A stretch of 64,000 nt of DNA, from assembly GCA_947054505.1 (NCBI GenBank), contig CAMRWU010000011.1, positions 1-64,000 of the forward strand, read 5' to 3'. The DNA is from an uncultured Pseudomonadota bacterium (lineage in GTDB: Bacteria; Pseudomonadota; Alphaproteobacteria; RF32; CAG-239). The notes under the pieces are model-generated. The model was not told the DNA's origin and ran no database searches. It saw nothing but the letters and a program-made list of their open reading frames with translations. Of the stretch, positions 28,755 to 37,145 are shown piece by piece. Both the position numbers and the translations under genes were made by a program. Every line of letters starts with the position of its first letter. Within the stretch, counting starts at the first letter, position 1.

Positions 28755-29189
28755 TTAACATCCCTGCTCTATTTTTTCCAAACGACGTTCATGACGCCCA
28801 CCTTCAAATTTTGCCTGCAAGAAAATATCCATACGACGAAAACATTCCGATTCTGTCATCGTGCGCCCGCCAAACACAACCACGTTGGCATTATTATGTT
28901 CATGAGCCAAACGAGCAACATCATCACTATAAAGAAGCGCTGCACGGATTCCATGATAACGATTGGCCGCAATAGAAATACCGATTCCCGTTCCGCAAAT
29001 CAAAATCCCCAGAGTCGCTTGCCCGCTTTTGATAGCTTCGGCCATTTTTGCCGCATAATCAGGATAATCAACGGAAGTTTCATCCGTCGTTCCCAAGTCG
29101 ATTAAATCAATCCCTTGTTTTTCATAATATTTCTTAAAATTTTCCTTTAATTGAAAACCGCCGTGATCTGCGGCAATAGCTATTTTCAT
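28755..29189 (-). CDS. rpiB: Ribose-5-phosphate isomerase B
   Basis: RpiB interconverts ribose-5-phosphate and ribulose-5-phosphate in the pentose phosphate pathway. The 144-residue protein has [12 protein letters not shown] at the start, the active-site Cys in [16 protein letters not shown] (about residue 65), HEHNNANV with a catalytic His, and the C-terminal [16 protein letters not shown] lies ten bases before the ATG. It is upstream of glyA. Confidence 0.96.
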   Translation of the reverse strand: MKIAIAADHGGFQLKENFKKYYEKQGIDLIDLGTTDETSVDYPDYAAKMAEAIKSGQATLGILICGTGIGISIAANRYHGIRAALLYSDDVARLAHEHNNANVVVFGGRTMTESECFRRMDIFLQAKFEGGRHERRLEKIEQGC

Positions 29190-29274
29190 AGAACAAAAAC
29201 TCCTCTATTGTCATTGTTTTTCTACATCATATAACAAAGTTGTGATTAAAAAATAATTTTTTAAAAAAAATGTA

Positions 29275-29304
29275 TTGACGTGGGAAAAAATTATTGTATA
29301 TATA
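29275..29304 (+). promoter_or_regulatory. Promoter of the tRNA-Cys/tRNA-Asn unit
   Basis: TTGACG (29275-29280) is followed 16-18 bases later by overlapping TATATA boxes (29297-29304), about 31 bases before the first mature tRNA base. Confidence 0.65.
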
Positions 29305-29334
29305 AAGGCACCGATTGAGAGAACGGTAACCGAA

Positions 29335-29409
29335 GGCCGGTTGGCAGAGTGGCTCATGCAGAGGACTGCAAATCCTTGTACATCGGTTCAATTCCGGTAC
29401 CGGCCTCCA
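29335..29409 (+). tRNA. tRNA-Cys (GCA)
   Basis: A 75-base cloverleaf: acceptor GGCCGGT pairs with ACCGGCC, the anticodon stem GAGGA/TCCTT encloses the loop CTGCAAA with anticodon GCA (29368-29370), the T-loop is TTCAATT, the discriminator is T as usual for Cys, and CCA is encoded. Confidence 0.96.
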
Positions 29410-29425
29410 AAATATTTTACCGTAT

Positions 29426-29500
29426 TCCGGCTTAGCTCAGCGGTAGAGCAATCGGCTGTTAACCGATCGGTCGCCTGTTCGAATCAGGCAGCCGGAGCCA
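29426..29500 (+). tRNA. tRNA-Asn (GTT)
   Basis: A 75-base cloverleaf: acceptor TCCGGCT pairs with AGCCGGA, the D-arm contains AGCTCAGCGGTAGAGC, the anticodon is GTT (29458-29460) in loop CTGTTAA, the T-loop is TTCGAAT, the discriminator is G and CCA is encoded. It is 16 bases after tRNA-Cys and probably co-transcribed. Confidence 0.97.
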
Positions 29501-29502
29501 AT

Positions 29503-29536
29503 AAAAAACACTCACCTTTTGGTGAGTGTTTTTTTT
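29503..29536 (+). terminator. Terminator of the tRNA unit
   Basis: AAAAAACACTCACC (29503 on) pairs with GGTGAGTGTTTTTT around a TTTT loop, with further T residues after it. Confidence 0.9.
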
Positions 29537-29590
29537 GTTTTCATATTGCCTAACCGTTCAAAATAAAAAACATCAACCAAACACACAAAG

Positions 29591-29624
29591 AACACCCCTT
29601 GAAATCCAATTTTCAAGGGGTGTT
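29591..29624 (-). terminator. Hairpin terminator of the MIF-like gene
   Basis: AACACCCCTTGAAA (29591-29604) pairs perfectly over 14 bp with its complement at 29611-29624; loop of six bases. It lies five bases beyond the stop of the MIF-like gene; the U tract on the minus strand is weak. Confidence 0.65.
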
Positions 29625-29628
29625 TACA

Positions 29629-29967
29629 TTAAAACAACATTCCGTTATGCGCCACATCATTCGCCGGCATATCCAAAAAGTGAATACCGACATAACGACC
29701 TTCCGCACCAAAACGTTGCACGGCAAAATCCGTCAGTTTTTGCGCCAACAAAGCTTTTTTGTCACCAAAACCAATAGATTTCATCTCAATCAAAGCTCCA
29801 ATATTTTCAATCGTTTCACCGGCAATCAAATCTTTATCGGTATTGATTTTGACAATCACATAATTTTTCGGTTTGCCCAATGTCTCTGAAACCAAAGAAA
29901 CGGCATCTTCCAATATCTCGGCACTAACCTTAATTTTGGCATTTGTATCAATCGTTAAATAAGGCAT
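29629..29967 (-). CDS. MIF/tautomerase-superfamily protein
   Basis: This 112-residue protein resembles macrophage migration inhibitory factor and related tautomerases. It starts MPYLTIDTN, so after Met removal Pro is N-terminal, the catalytic base of the family. GKP (mature Lys about 31) and KSIG match the active-site region, and LDMPANDVAHNG corresponds to the human YDMNAANVGWNN segment. The CxxC of mammalian MIF is absent, and the Tyr95 and Asn97 positions appear to be Gly and His. I use the ATG at 29967 because it exposes Pro and follows AGAGGAG; an upstream TTG would bury it. No secretion signal is seen, as in MIF generally. Substrate and any host effect are unknown. Confidence 0.86.
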   Translation of the reverse strand: MPYLTIDTNAKIKVSAEILEDAVSLVSETLGKPKNYVIVKINTDKDLIAGETIENIGALIEMKSIGFGDKKALLAQKLTDFAVQRFGAEGRYVGIHFLDMPANDVAHNGMLF

Positions 29968-30087
29968 TATTATCATCTCCTCTAAAATCAAATTAACTCT
30001 AACAACACAGCCAATTTTAGCAACAAAAAAACGGTAAGTTATTCACATAACCTACCGCATCAAACTATAACCAAAAAACATAAATAC

Positions 30088-30414
30088 TTAACTGTTTTTT
30101 ATATATGCTTCAACTGCCGGAATATACGCGGAATCCGTATACCATATAAAAGCAATCCAAGCACCGTCAAATGTTTCGTTAAGTTTCGGATGCAGACGAT
30201 AATTAAAATCAGTATATACCAGACGTACGCCATGCATCAAAACCAACTCATAATCGGTTAAACCTGCATCTTCAAAAGCTTTACGAAGCTGGCAGACCAC
30301 AATAACCAAATCACCTTTTAACTCTTTCAGAGTAATGAAAAGTATCTTATTTTTCTGCACACATTCAAACTCTCCGGCAAGATGTGCACGTAAAAAAGCA
30401 TCAAGTTTTTTCAT
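30088..30414 (-). CDS. Hypothetical small protein
   Basis: This 108-residue protein has no signal peptide or membrane segment. It alternates short beta-like hydrophobic stretches (KILFITL, LVIVVCQL, YELVLMHGVRLVYTD) with charged helices and contains several aromatics near the end (AWIAFIWYTDSAY). No Shine-Dalgarno is obvious. I cannot assign a family. It sits between gyrA and the MIF-like gene on the same strand but has sizeable gaps on both sides. Confidence 0.65.
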   Translation of the reverse strand: MKKLDAFLRAHLAGEFECVQKNKILFITLKELKGDLVIVVCQLRKAFEDAGLTDYELVLMHGVRLVYTDFNYRLHPKLNETFDGAWIAFIWYTDSAYIPAVEAYIKNS

Positions 30415-30535
30415 ACATAATTATTTTTAAAATAGTTATTAATTGCAAAGATAATAAACATAGCATTGCTCAAAATGCAAGAAAAAAGCGATGGAAAAAT
30501 TATTTCCACCGCTTTTCTGCCAATTTCTTAGAAAA

Positions 30536-33361
30536 TCAGTCTTCCTGATTTTCGACCTCCGGTTCGCTAACCTCAGGTTCTGTATTGCCAAACTCTTCAA
30601 TATCGGCAACACTTTCACCTAAAACTTCACTTCCGGTCTCTTCTTCCAACTCATCGTCATCACCATCATCAGCCTCAAGCTTGGTAACGGAAACAACCTT
30701 TTCGTTATCGGCGGTACGGAACAAGATAACCCCTTGCGTCTTACGACCGGCAATACGGATATCCCCGACCGGCATACGGATAAGTTTTCCGGCATCGGTC
30801 ACCATCATAATCTGATTATTGTCCTCAATCGGGAATGAGCTGACAATTTCCTTGTTGCGAGCAGACATTTCCATATTGGCAATGCCTTGACCGCCACGAC
30901 CGGTAACACGATATTCATAAGAAGACGAACGCTTACCGTATCCGGTTGTGGTTACAGACAGGATAAACTGTTCTTTCTCGCGCATTTCGGCATATTTTTC
31001 AGCTGTCAACACAGCAAACGGAACACCTGTTTCCTCAGGAGCAACCTCACAATCGCCGCCGCGTTCAGCCTGAATACGCTTAGCCACGTTGGCAATCTTC
31101 TGATATTCATCACGTTCCTCAGAAGTTGCATCGCTGTGATTGAGAATTGACATAGAAACAACTTCATCGCCGTTTGCCAATTTGATACCGCGAACACCTG
31201 TAGAGTTACGTCCGACAAACACACGAACTTCCGTAACAGGGAAGCGAATGCACTTACCGCCTTTGGCCGCCAGCATCACATCCTCATTTTCCTGACAGAT
31301 ACGAACATTAATCAGCTTATCGCCGTCATCAAGTTTCATTGCAATCTTACCGTTGGACTGAACATTCACAAAATCCATCAGCGAGTTGCGGCGAACATTA
31401 CCCTGACTGGTCGCAAACATAATGAACATATCTTTGCACTCAGCCTCATTCTCCGGCAATTTCATAATTGTAGTGATTGTTTCACCGGCATCAAGCGGCA
31501 ACAGATTGATAAACGGCTTGCCCTTAGATGTCGGAGAACCGAGTGGCAGTTTATAAACTTTCATCTTATAAACCAACCCTTTGGATGAGAAGAACAATAC
31601 CGGCGTATGTGTTGATGCCACAAACAGACGGGTTACAAAATCCTCATCCTTGGTTGCCATACCAGACTTACCTTTGCCACCGCGTTTTTGCGCCTTATAG
31701 GCATTCAAAGGAACGCGCTTGATATAACCAGCTTCGGTAACCGTAACAACCATTTCCTCACGTTGAATCAAAGATTCGATATCTGTATCATACTCAATAT
31801 CTTCAATCTTAGAACGACGAGGTGTCGCATATTCGTCTTTAATAGCCACCAATTCATCACGCATAATACCATACAGCTTTTCGCGGCTGGCCAAAATCGA
31901 CAGACACTCTTTAATTTCATCACCCAAAGAAACCAACTCATCATGGATTTTATCACGTTCCAAACCTGTCAAACGTTGCAATTTCAAATCCAAAATTGCG
32001 CGAGCTTGCGTCTCTGACAAACGATAAGTACCGTTCTCAACCTTACGATCCGGCTCATCAATCAATTTGACCAAAGTTTCCACCTCGCCGGCCGGCCAAG
32101 CTTTTGACAATAAAGCATCTTTAGCATCTTGCGGTGTCGGTGCTGTACGAATAAGCTCAATCACCGGATCAATATTTTCAACCGCAATGGCCAATCCCAC
32201 CAACACATGTGCGCGATCACGAGCTTTATTCAAAAGATAAATCGTACGACGCCGAATAACCTCTTCACGAAACTCGATAAAAGCCTGAATAATTTCTTTC
32301 AGATTCATCATCATCGGTCGACCGTTGTTAATCGCCAACATATTCATACCAAAGCTGGTTTGCAACGGTGTATATTTGTACAACTGATTCAAAACGACAT
32401 CGGCTTGAAAGTCGCGTTTGACCTCAATAACCACACGCACACCCTGACGATCCGACTCATCACGAATTTCGGAAATACCTTCAATTCTCTTTTCCTTCAA
32501 CAGCTCGGCAATACGAGTAATCATCGCCGCCTTGTTAACCTGATAAGGAATTTCATGAACGATAATAGCTTCACGATCCTTATGCAGTTCCTCAATAGTG
32601 CACTTTGCACGCATCACAACAGAACCGCGACCGGTCAAATAGGCTGACTTCGCCCCGCTATACCCCAAAATCAAACCACCGGTCGGAAAATCAGGCCCCG
32701 GCACAATACGAATTAAATCTTCGGTAGATATAAAAGGATCGTCAATATAGGCACAACAAGCATCAATCACCTCCCCCAAATTATGTGGCGGAATATTGGT
32801 TGCCATACCAACGGCAATACCGTTCGCCCCGTTCACCAACAAGTTCGGATAAGTTGCCGGCAAAACAGTCGGTTCCTGCAGACTTTCATCATAGTTCGGC
32901 ATAAAGTCAACAGTGTCTTTATCAATATCATCAATCAGCGAATGAGCAACCTTGGCCAAGCGAGCTTCGGTATAACGCATTGCAGCGGCACTGTCACCAT
33001 CCATAGAACCAAAGTTCCCCTGCCCGTCCACCAGTGGCACGCGCATTGAGAATGGTTGAGCCATACGAACCATCGCTTCATAAACAGAACTGTCACCATG
33101 CGGGTGATATTTACCGAGAACATCACCGACGATGCGCGCCGATTTACGGAACGGACGATTATAGTCATAACCGTTTTCAAACATCGAATAGATGATACGA
33201 CGATGCACGGGTTTCAAACCGTCTCGAACATCCGGCAACGCGCGGGAAACGATAACGCTCATCGCATAGTCAAGATACGAGCGGCGCATTTCCTCGGAAA
33301 TTTCGACCGGAGAAATATCTTTATTAGTGTTTTCAACCACTTGATTAAATTCTTCAGACAC
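30536..33361 (-). CDS. gyrA: DNA gyrase subunit A
   Basis: GyrA cleaves and rejoins DNA in the A2B2 gyrase that introduces negative supercoils. The 941-residue protein has the winged-helix region, the catalytic tyrosine at residue 130 ([10 protein letters not shown]), six C-terminal beta-pinwheel blades including the GyrA-box [10 protein letters not shown], and an acidic tail. In the quinolone region, residues 89-95 read GDSSVYE: Ser at the E. coli 83 position and Glu at the 87 position, a drug-susceptible pattern in many species. It starts with GTG at 33361 after AAGG; no nearer ATG fits the conserved N-terminus. Confidence 0.97.
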   Translation of the reverse strand: MSEEFNQVVENTNKDISPVEISEEMRRSYLDYAMSVIVSRALPDVRDGLKPVHRRIIYSMFENGYDYNRPFRKSARIVGDVLGKYHPHGDSSVYEAMVRMAQPFSMRVPLVDGQGNFGSMDGDSAAAMRYTEARLAKVAHSLIDDIDKDTVDFMPNYDESLQEPTVLPATYPNLLVNGANGIAVGMATNIPPHNLGEVIDACCAYIDDPFISTEDLIRIVPGPDFPTGGLILGYSGAKSAYLTGRGSVVMRAKCTIEELHKDREAIIVHEIPYQVNKAAMITRIAELLKEKRIEGISEIRDESDRQGVRVVIEVKRDFQADVVLNQLYKYTPLQTSFGMNMLAINNGRPMMMNLKEIIQAFIEFREEVIRRRTIYLLNKARDRAHVLVGLAIAVENIDPVIELIRTAPTPQDAKDALLSKAWPAGEVETLVKLIDEPDRKVENGTYRLSETQARAILDLKLQRLTGLERDKIHDELVSLGDEIKECLSILASREKLYGIMRDELVAIKDEYATPRRSKIEDIEYDTDIESLIQREEMVVTVTEAGYIKRVPLNAYKAQKRGGKGKSGMATKDEDFVTRLFVASTHTPVLFFSSKGLVYKMKVYKLPLGSPTSKGKPFINLLPLDAGETITTIMKLPENEAECKDMFIMFATSQGNVRRNSLMDFVNVQSNGKIAMKLDDGDKLINVRICQENEDVMLAAKGGKCIRFPVTEVRVFVGRNSTGVRGIKLANGDEVVSMSILNHSDATSEERDEYQKIANVAKRIQAERGGDCEVAPEETGVPFAVLTAEKYAEMREKEQFILSVTTTGYGKRSSSYEYRVTGRGGQGIANMEMSARNKEIVSSFPIEDNNQIMMVTDAGKLIRMPVGDIRIAGRKTQGVILFRTADNEKVVSVTKLEADDGDDDELEEETGSEVLGESVADIEEFGNTEPEVSEPEVENQED

Positions 33362-33602
33362 TTTACTTTACCTTTTATCATTAAAAACTGCACTGACTAT
33401 AGCAAAAATCGAATTTTACCGCCAGTAATTTAACAAAGTTATGCCCAGTAAAAAAAACGGCAAATTCTTCTCTACGGGCAAAAAAAGTGCCTTAAAATCG
33501 ATTTCCCCAAATTCCCGCCTGCCAAAAGTTAACAAGAAATGCCTAAAAACCCAAAAAACAGAACACCATAGATAAAAATATACAAAATATACAAATTTTT
33601 TG

Positions 33603-33630
33603 TTGACAAACAATTTTATTTATATATAAA
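33603..33630 (+). promoter_or_regulatory. Strong promoter of a 325-nt non-coding transcript
   Basis: TTGACA (33603-33608) and TATAAA (33625-33630) are 16 bases apart in the gyrA upstream region, pointing away from gyrA. Transcription should start near 33637. Confidence 0.72.
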
Positions 33631-33636
33631 TAAAGC

Positions 33637-33961
33637 CAACAAAAATAATGATTATGAATATTAAATGTCAGCCTCCTATCAGAGCCCCTTGTCCTTCCTA
33701 AAGGTACCAACTCTAAAAACCTGTACTATTATAAGAGAAGAAACCGAGAAGTTATGATAAGAGCACCTACCTACCGGCAACTCGTTTTTAAGTGATAACT
33801 CGTTGCCAAATCGGCCCCATGCATGTTGGGTTACCGATTAAATAATAGCCGCTAGCGCCAGATAGCCGCTATAAAGTCAAATTCTAATGAAAAAAAGGTA
33901 AAACTGATTTCCATCAGCCCGAGAATTTTTCCCTCCCGCACATTGTGCAGGAGTTTTTTTT
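33637..33961 (+). ncRNA. Candidate structured non-coding RNA, family unknown
   Basis: The interval from the promoter to the terminator has no convincing ORF but several hairpins: GGCAAC/GTTGCC (33776-33807, with GTT/AAC inside and a direct repeat AACTCGTT), AATCGG/CCGATT enclosing CCCA/TGGG (33809-33839), ATAGC/GCTAT (33845-33872) and CTGAT/ATCAG (33904-33917). It ends with CTCC-C-GCAC / GTGC-A-GGAG (33933-33953) and eight T. I checked for RNase P, SRP, tmRNA and 6S hallmarks and did not see them. The boundaries are inferred. Confidence 0.6.
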
Positions 33962-34028
33962 GCCATAAATGTCCCCAAAACAACAAAATTTCTTGATTTA
34001 TCCATCATTTTACATTAGCGTAACAGCA

Positions 34029-34212
34029 GATTGTGTCCGGTGAAAAGACACAATTCAGGGCGTCGAAAACCCTTCTAAATGAATCTAGTCGTATAGCATA
34101 GCGACTAAAATATTTATGCCGATTTCTGTCTTGGACTGATGTCGGCGAATAAGGCTCAGCCAAATAAACCGAGCTGTTTATAGATTCATTTACAGTTTTC
34201 GAACATCCGCCC
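34029..34212 (+). ncRNA. Multibranched RNA leader element, possible riboswitch or attenuator
   Basis: A long closing helix is built from GGGCG/CGCCC (34058-34062 with 34208-34212), TCGAAAAC/GTTTTCGA (34063-34070 with 34195-34202) and a perfect 12-bp TAAATGAATCTA/TAGATTCATTTA (34076-34087 with 34181-34192). It encloses hairpins at 34087-34106, 34118-34146 and 34164-34181, whose CGAGCT loop could pair with GCTC at 34154-34157. A separate hairpin ATTGTGTC/GACACAAT lies at 34030-34054. The last three bases of the outer helix also belong to the terminator stem that follows, so the two may be mutually exclusive. It precedes the lipoprotein gene. No known riboswitch class was recognised. Confidence 0.6.
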
Positions 34213-34241
34213 GCCTTTCTTTTAAAGCGCGGGTTTTGTTT
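34210..34241 (+). terminator. Terminator or attenuator before the lipoprotein gene
   Basis: CCCGCCTTT (34210-34218) pairs with AAAG-C-GCGGG (34224-34233, one bulged C), followed by TTTTGTTTT. It lies 23 bases before the lipoprotein ATG and shares C34210-34212 with the closing helix of the upstream RNA element. Confidence 0.75.
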
Positions 34242-34263
34242 TGGTTTAAGAAGGATGTTACAA

Positions 34264-34695
34264 ATGAAAAAAATCGCACTAACAGCTGCTTCAATTCTCG
34301 TTCTGAGCAGTTGTGTTTCTCTCACCCATCAAGAAAAAATGACCCTGCAAAGTATGAAAGCTCAGGGAATTACCGTTGACAAACCCATCGGTGGTTGGGA
34401 ACGCCCCGCCAATCCTGTCGGTGCCGGCGCCCTGAACCTCCTCCCCGGTTTCGGAAACTTCTATCTTGCTTCCGGAAACGGTGCAGACAGTAGTCAATAC
34501 CTCTATGGTTTTCTCAACCTCATAAGCTGGCCGATTTCAATTTTATGGGGCATACCGGAAGCGGCAATTGACGCCAACCGCATCAACGAACGAGAATTGA
34601 TTTACTATTACACCTATGATGAAAGCGGCAAAGAAGCTCTTGAACAAAAAGGCTACAGTCTTTCGGCAACCGGCCGCTTGCAAAAACAAAAATAA
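34264..34695 (+). CDS. Small lipoprotein of unknown function
   Basis: This 143-residue protein begins MKKIALTAASILVLSSC; the lipobox LSSC predicts processing and lipidation at Cys17. The mature part contains a Gly/Pro-rich region (PVGAGALNLLPGFGNFYLA) and a hydrophobic segment (YLYGFLNLISWPISILWG, about residues 80-97) that may insert into or lie along a membrane, then a charged C-terminus. I start at 34264 because GAAGGA is eight bases upstream. Its expression may be controlled by the leader structure and terminator just upstream. Family not recognised. Confidence 0.85.
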   Translation: MKKIALTAASILVLSSCVSLTHQEKMTLQSMKAQGITVDKPIGGWERPANPVGAGALNLLPGFGNFYLASGNGADSSQYLYGFLNLISWPISILWGIPEAAIDANRINERELIYYYTYDESGKEALEQKGYSLSATGRLQKQK

Positions 34696-34733
34696 AGCCC
34701 CCTACCAACACGGCTGGATTTTCTTTATATTAA

Positions 34734-34992
34734 ATACCTCATCAGCACACAACCCGAGAGGAAGCGGAGAACACGGGATATAATAAAAATCAAGGGTGGT
34801 GACGCCGGAATGTAAAAAAGCGTACATAAGGATGGCACTGTCCCGAAAATTTTTATTAGATACTCATTACACGCTCGCGTAAAACTTGGAGAATGTTTTA
34901 GCTGGGACAAAAATAAGAAGAGAGAAAATTTTAGTGTACAAAAACGTACATGAATTTTCTCTCTTTCGCAATTTTTGCCCCAGATGAGGCAT
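34734..34992. mobile_element. Possible 259-bp MITE-like repeat
   Basis: ATACCTCATC at the left (34734-34743) and GATGAGGCAT at the right (34983-34992) are inverted copies matching at 9 of 10 positions. The interior has no convincing gene, holds a large hairpin at one end and has internal complementarity (TGTCCC at 34839-34844 with GGGACA at 34904-34909). No clear target-site duplication is visible. Only one copy is in the window, so mobility is inference. Confidence 0.35.
34903..34982. repeat. Large near-perfect hairpin downstream of ssb
   Basis: Four paired blocks make an 80-base hairpin: TGGG/CCCA, CAAAAAT/ATTTTTG, a 13-bp block starting AAGAGAGAAAATT (34918-34930 with 34953-34965), and TGTAC/GTACA. 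About 29 base pairs form in total. It begins 25 bases beyond the ssb stop and could end or stabilise the ssb mRNA, although no U tract follows. Confidence 0.75.
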
Positions 34993-35007
34993 TATACAAG
35001 TTTTTTC

Positions 35008-35475
35008 CTAGAATGGAATATCATCATCCAAATCAGCGGAAGGAGCCGCAGACGGAGCGGAATCCCAACCATTGCCGCCGGCTGGTGTAAAGACATCGTT
35101 ACCGCCGGCAGGAACACCGTCACCACGACCGTCAAGCATCACCAAGTTACCGCTGAAGTTTTGCAAAACAACTTCGGTTGTGTATCTTTCCTGACCGTTA
35201 TTGTCTTCCCAACGACGAGTCTGCAATTGTCCTTCCAAATAAACTTTGGAACCCTTGCGCAGATATTTTTCTGCCACTTCAGCCAACTGCGGATTAAAAA
35301 TGACCACACGATGCCACTCGGTACGATCTTTACGTTCACCGGTAGCTTTATCACGCCATGTATCAGATGTTGCCAAATTCAAATTAACGATTTTAGCACC
35401 GCTCTGAGTATTGCTGACTTTCGGGTCTGCGCCGAGATTGCCGACCAAAATAACTTTATTGATGCTTCCAGCCAT
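35008..35475 (-). CDS. ssb: Single-stranded DNA-binding protein
   Basis: SSB coats single-stranded DNA in replication and repair. The 155-residue protein has the OB-fold start [18 protein letters not shown], the conserved [15 protein letters not shown] (about residue 51), [17 protein letters not shown], a Gly/Pro/Asp-rich linker and the acidic tip DDDIPF that recruits partner proteins. Length is typical. Confidence 0.97.
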   Translation of the reverse strand: MAGSINKVILVGNLGADPKVSNTQSGAKIVNLNLATSDTWRDKATGERKDRTEWHRVVIFNPQLAEVAEKYLRKGSKVYLEGQLQTRRWEDNNGQERYTTEVVLQNFSGNLVMLDGRGDGVPAGGNDVFTPAGGNGWDSAPSAAPSADLDDDIPF

Positions 35476-35549
35476 TCTTTTTTACCTTTATTATGATTAT
35501 TAAAACTGTTCTTCACTATACACAAATAAACCAAGAAAGGAACAAAAAA

Positions 35550-36665
35550 TCAGTAAACCTGTGTATATTCACCGTCCTGAAATTTGTAAATTCCGTAATT
35601 GAGCTGTTTTTCAGGCGTTCCGTTGGTAAACATGGTTTCGCCCCACGGCGTGACGAAAGTGTTGCTGTTCAGAGCCGCCACCAAATCCTCATATTTAAAG
35701 GAATCTGCCTTATCCACCAAATCACGCCAAAGTTTGATTGCCGAATAACCGTAAACCCCCAGCCCTTCCGGTTCTGCACCTTGCAAACGCAAACGAACGA
35801 GTGTCTCCGTAAAATCAGGACTGTTTTTCAAGGACGGTAACGCAACCATATACGTTCCTTCGGCCAAATCCCCCAACATCTCGCGATAACTTTGCCGTGC
35901 CTGATAACGATTGGTAAACAATGCCAAATCTTCTTTTTCGTCTTTCAGCTCACGGGACAATTTTGAAATATCATCAGAAGTCCCCAAAATATAAACCACT
36001 TCGTTGTCATCTTTAACAATTCTGCGTGCCATTTTTGACAAACTGTTCCGATACATATCAATATTATAACTCATCAAACGCTCGGCCTGCCCATGATAGC
36101 GAAATTCATTCTGCACCGCCGCCGCAATCTCAACCACTTCTCGTACCGAAGCATCATAAACAAGAGCCACTCGTTTGCCGTTAAAATTCGCCTCGTAATA
36201 ATTGAAAAAATCTTCCCCTTGCTTGTCAACGGGAGCCACCATCTTAACCAATCCCTCGTAATGATGAAGATTGCTGTTTTTGCCGACACTAGTCGGAACA
36301 ATCTGAAAAATATTGGCACGGGCATAAATATCAGCCACTTTGTCAAAAGCATTGTCGCAATACGGACCGATAACAAGATTAATTTTTTCCCGACTCGCAT
36401 TAACGGCCATCATTTGCGCCGTAGAAATGGCAAAAGTATCTTTGCATTGATCATCAACAACCAGCAAACTGACTCTCTCGCCTTCTATTCCCCCTTGAGC
36501 ATTAATATCGTCAACAGCGATTTGAACGCCATTCACCAGTTCGTCACCAAAAACTTTTAAATCACCGACTCGTGGCGCAACAACAGCAACATTAACACGC
36601 GCCTGCACCGGAAAAATGCCTGCCAAAATGACACAACAAAGACTATATAAAAAAATTTTCAGCAT
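35550..36665 (-). CDS. Periplasmic ligand-binding protein (type I, branched-chain amino acid/LivK-like)
   Basis: This 371-residue exported protein has a signal peptide (residues 1-22, PVQA-R). The mature part has the two-lobed type I receptor pattern: NVAVVAPRVGDLKVFG, NGVQIAVDDINAQGGI, LLVVDDQCKD (about residues 24-75), the NLVIGPYCD hinge, GKRVALVYDASV, and a C-terminal VYGYSAIKLWRDLV. Such proteins bind amino acids, amides or small acids for an ABC importer, but no permease or ATPase gene is adjacent, so it may act alone, pair with a distant transporter, or work as a sensor. Confidence 0.82.
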   Translation of the reverse strand: MLKIFLYSLCCVILAGIFPVQARVNVAVVAPRVGDLKVFGDELVNGVQIAVDDINAQGGIEGERVSLLVVDDQCKDTFAISTAQMMAVNASREKINLVIGPYCDNAFDKVADIYARANIFQIVPTSVGKNSNLHHYEGLVKMVAPVDKQGEDFFNYYEANFNGKRVALVYDASVREVVEIAAAVQNEFRYHGQAERLMSYNIDMYRNSLSKMARRIVKDDNEVVYILGTSDDISKLSRELKDEKEDLALFTNRYQARQSYREMLGDLAEGTYMVALPSLKNSPDFTETLVRLRLQGAEPEGLGVYGYSAIKLWRDLVDKADSFKYEDLVAALNSNTFVTPWGETMFTNGTPEKQLNYGIYKFQDGEYTQVY

Positions 36666-36776
36666 AGATTCAAATCATTAACTACAAACATGAGGTGAAA
36701 TACTATCATTTTTTATCGTCATTTCAAGTTTTTTTTAAAATCCGCACAAAAAACATATTGACAAAACAACAAAAAT

Positions 36777-36807
36777 TTGCCAGAAAGACACCATCACAAA
36801 CTATAAT
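36777..36807 (+). promoter_or_regulatory. Promoter candidate for a short transcript
   Basis: A perfect TATAAT (36802-36807) has TTGCCA (36777-36782) 19 bases upstream; TTGACA also occurs further up at 36758-36763. Transcription would start near 36814. Confidence 0.45.
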
Positions 36808-36832
36808 TATGCAAATTTTTCTGAACAGCATA

Positions 36833-36928
36833 ATGAAAAATGAAATAAATCTCTCCAATACAGAACAAGCTTTGAGCTCTGTATTCCGCACCATCAATCT
36901 GGATTTCACAATCTGTGGACCGTGCTGA
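36833..36928 (+). CDS. Possible 31-residue peptide ending in ICGPC
   Basis: A short reading frame starts MKNEINLSNTEQALSS and ends DFTICGPC, with two cysteines in CGPC. It sits between a promoter candidate and a terminator with no other gene. The ribosome binding site is weak and the leader only about 19 bases. It could be a peptide precursor, a leader peptide or simply part of a small RNA of about 220 bases; no modifying enzyme or exporter is adjacent. Low confidence. Confidence 0.3.
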   Translation: MKNEINLSNTEQALSSVFRTINLDFTICGPC

Positions 36929-36997
36929 GAGAACTAAGATATTAGCCAAATACAGCTTCTTTCTTTAGCATTAAAATTTCGAATTTTTCTTACTGCC

Positions 36998-37037
36998 GCC
37001 GTTGTATCGTTGTGAAACGCTACACGGCTTTTTTTTA
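36998..37037 (+). terminator. Terminator of the short transcript
   Basis: GCCG-T-TGTA (36998-37006) pairs with TACA-CGGC (37021-37028), with one bulge and a loop containing a CG/CG pair, followed by nine T. Confidence 0.7.
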
Positions 37038-37145
37038 TCTTCAAAACAACACCAAATATACAGAATTTTATTGACAAAATCTGAAAATTGTCCAAAATAC
37101 AACTCATCAGAACATATTAAAAATACATTATTAACCTCATTTACG

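Noticed and set aside
29335-29500. tRNA pair as an integration site for an island
   Set aside because: No integrase or duplicated tRNA 3' end follows; downstream genes are ordinary and a terminator closes the unit.
33637-33663. Short frame ANKNNDYEY after the RNA promoter, suggesting a tmRNA tag
   Set aside because: It lacks the usual hydrophobic LAA-like end, and no tRNA-like domain or T-loop sequence occurs in the 325-nt RNA.
34005-34325. 106-codon minus-strand frame across the structured leader
   Set aside because: It covers a terminator, a multibranched RNA fold and the start of the lipoprotein gene; coding there is implausible.
34725-34910. 61-codon minus-strand frame in the ssb downstream gap
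   Set aside because: No ribosome binding site and it lies within the possible repeat element; it is more likely non-coding.
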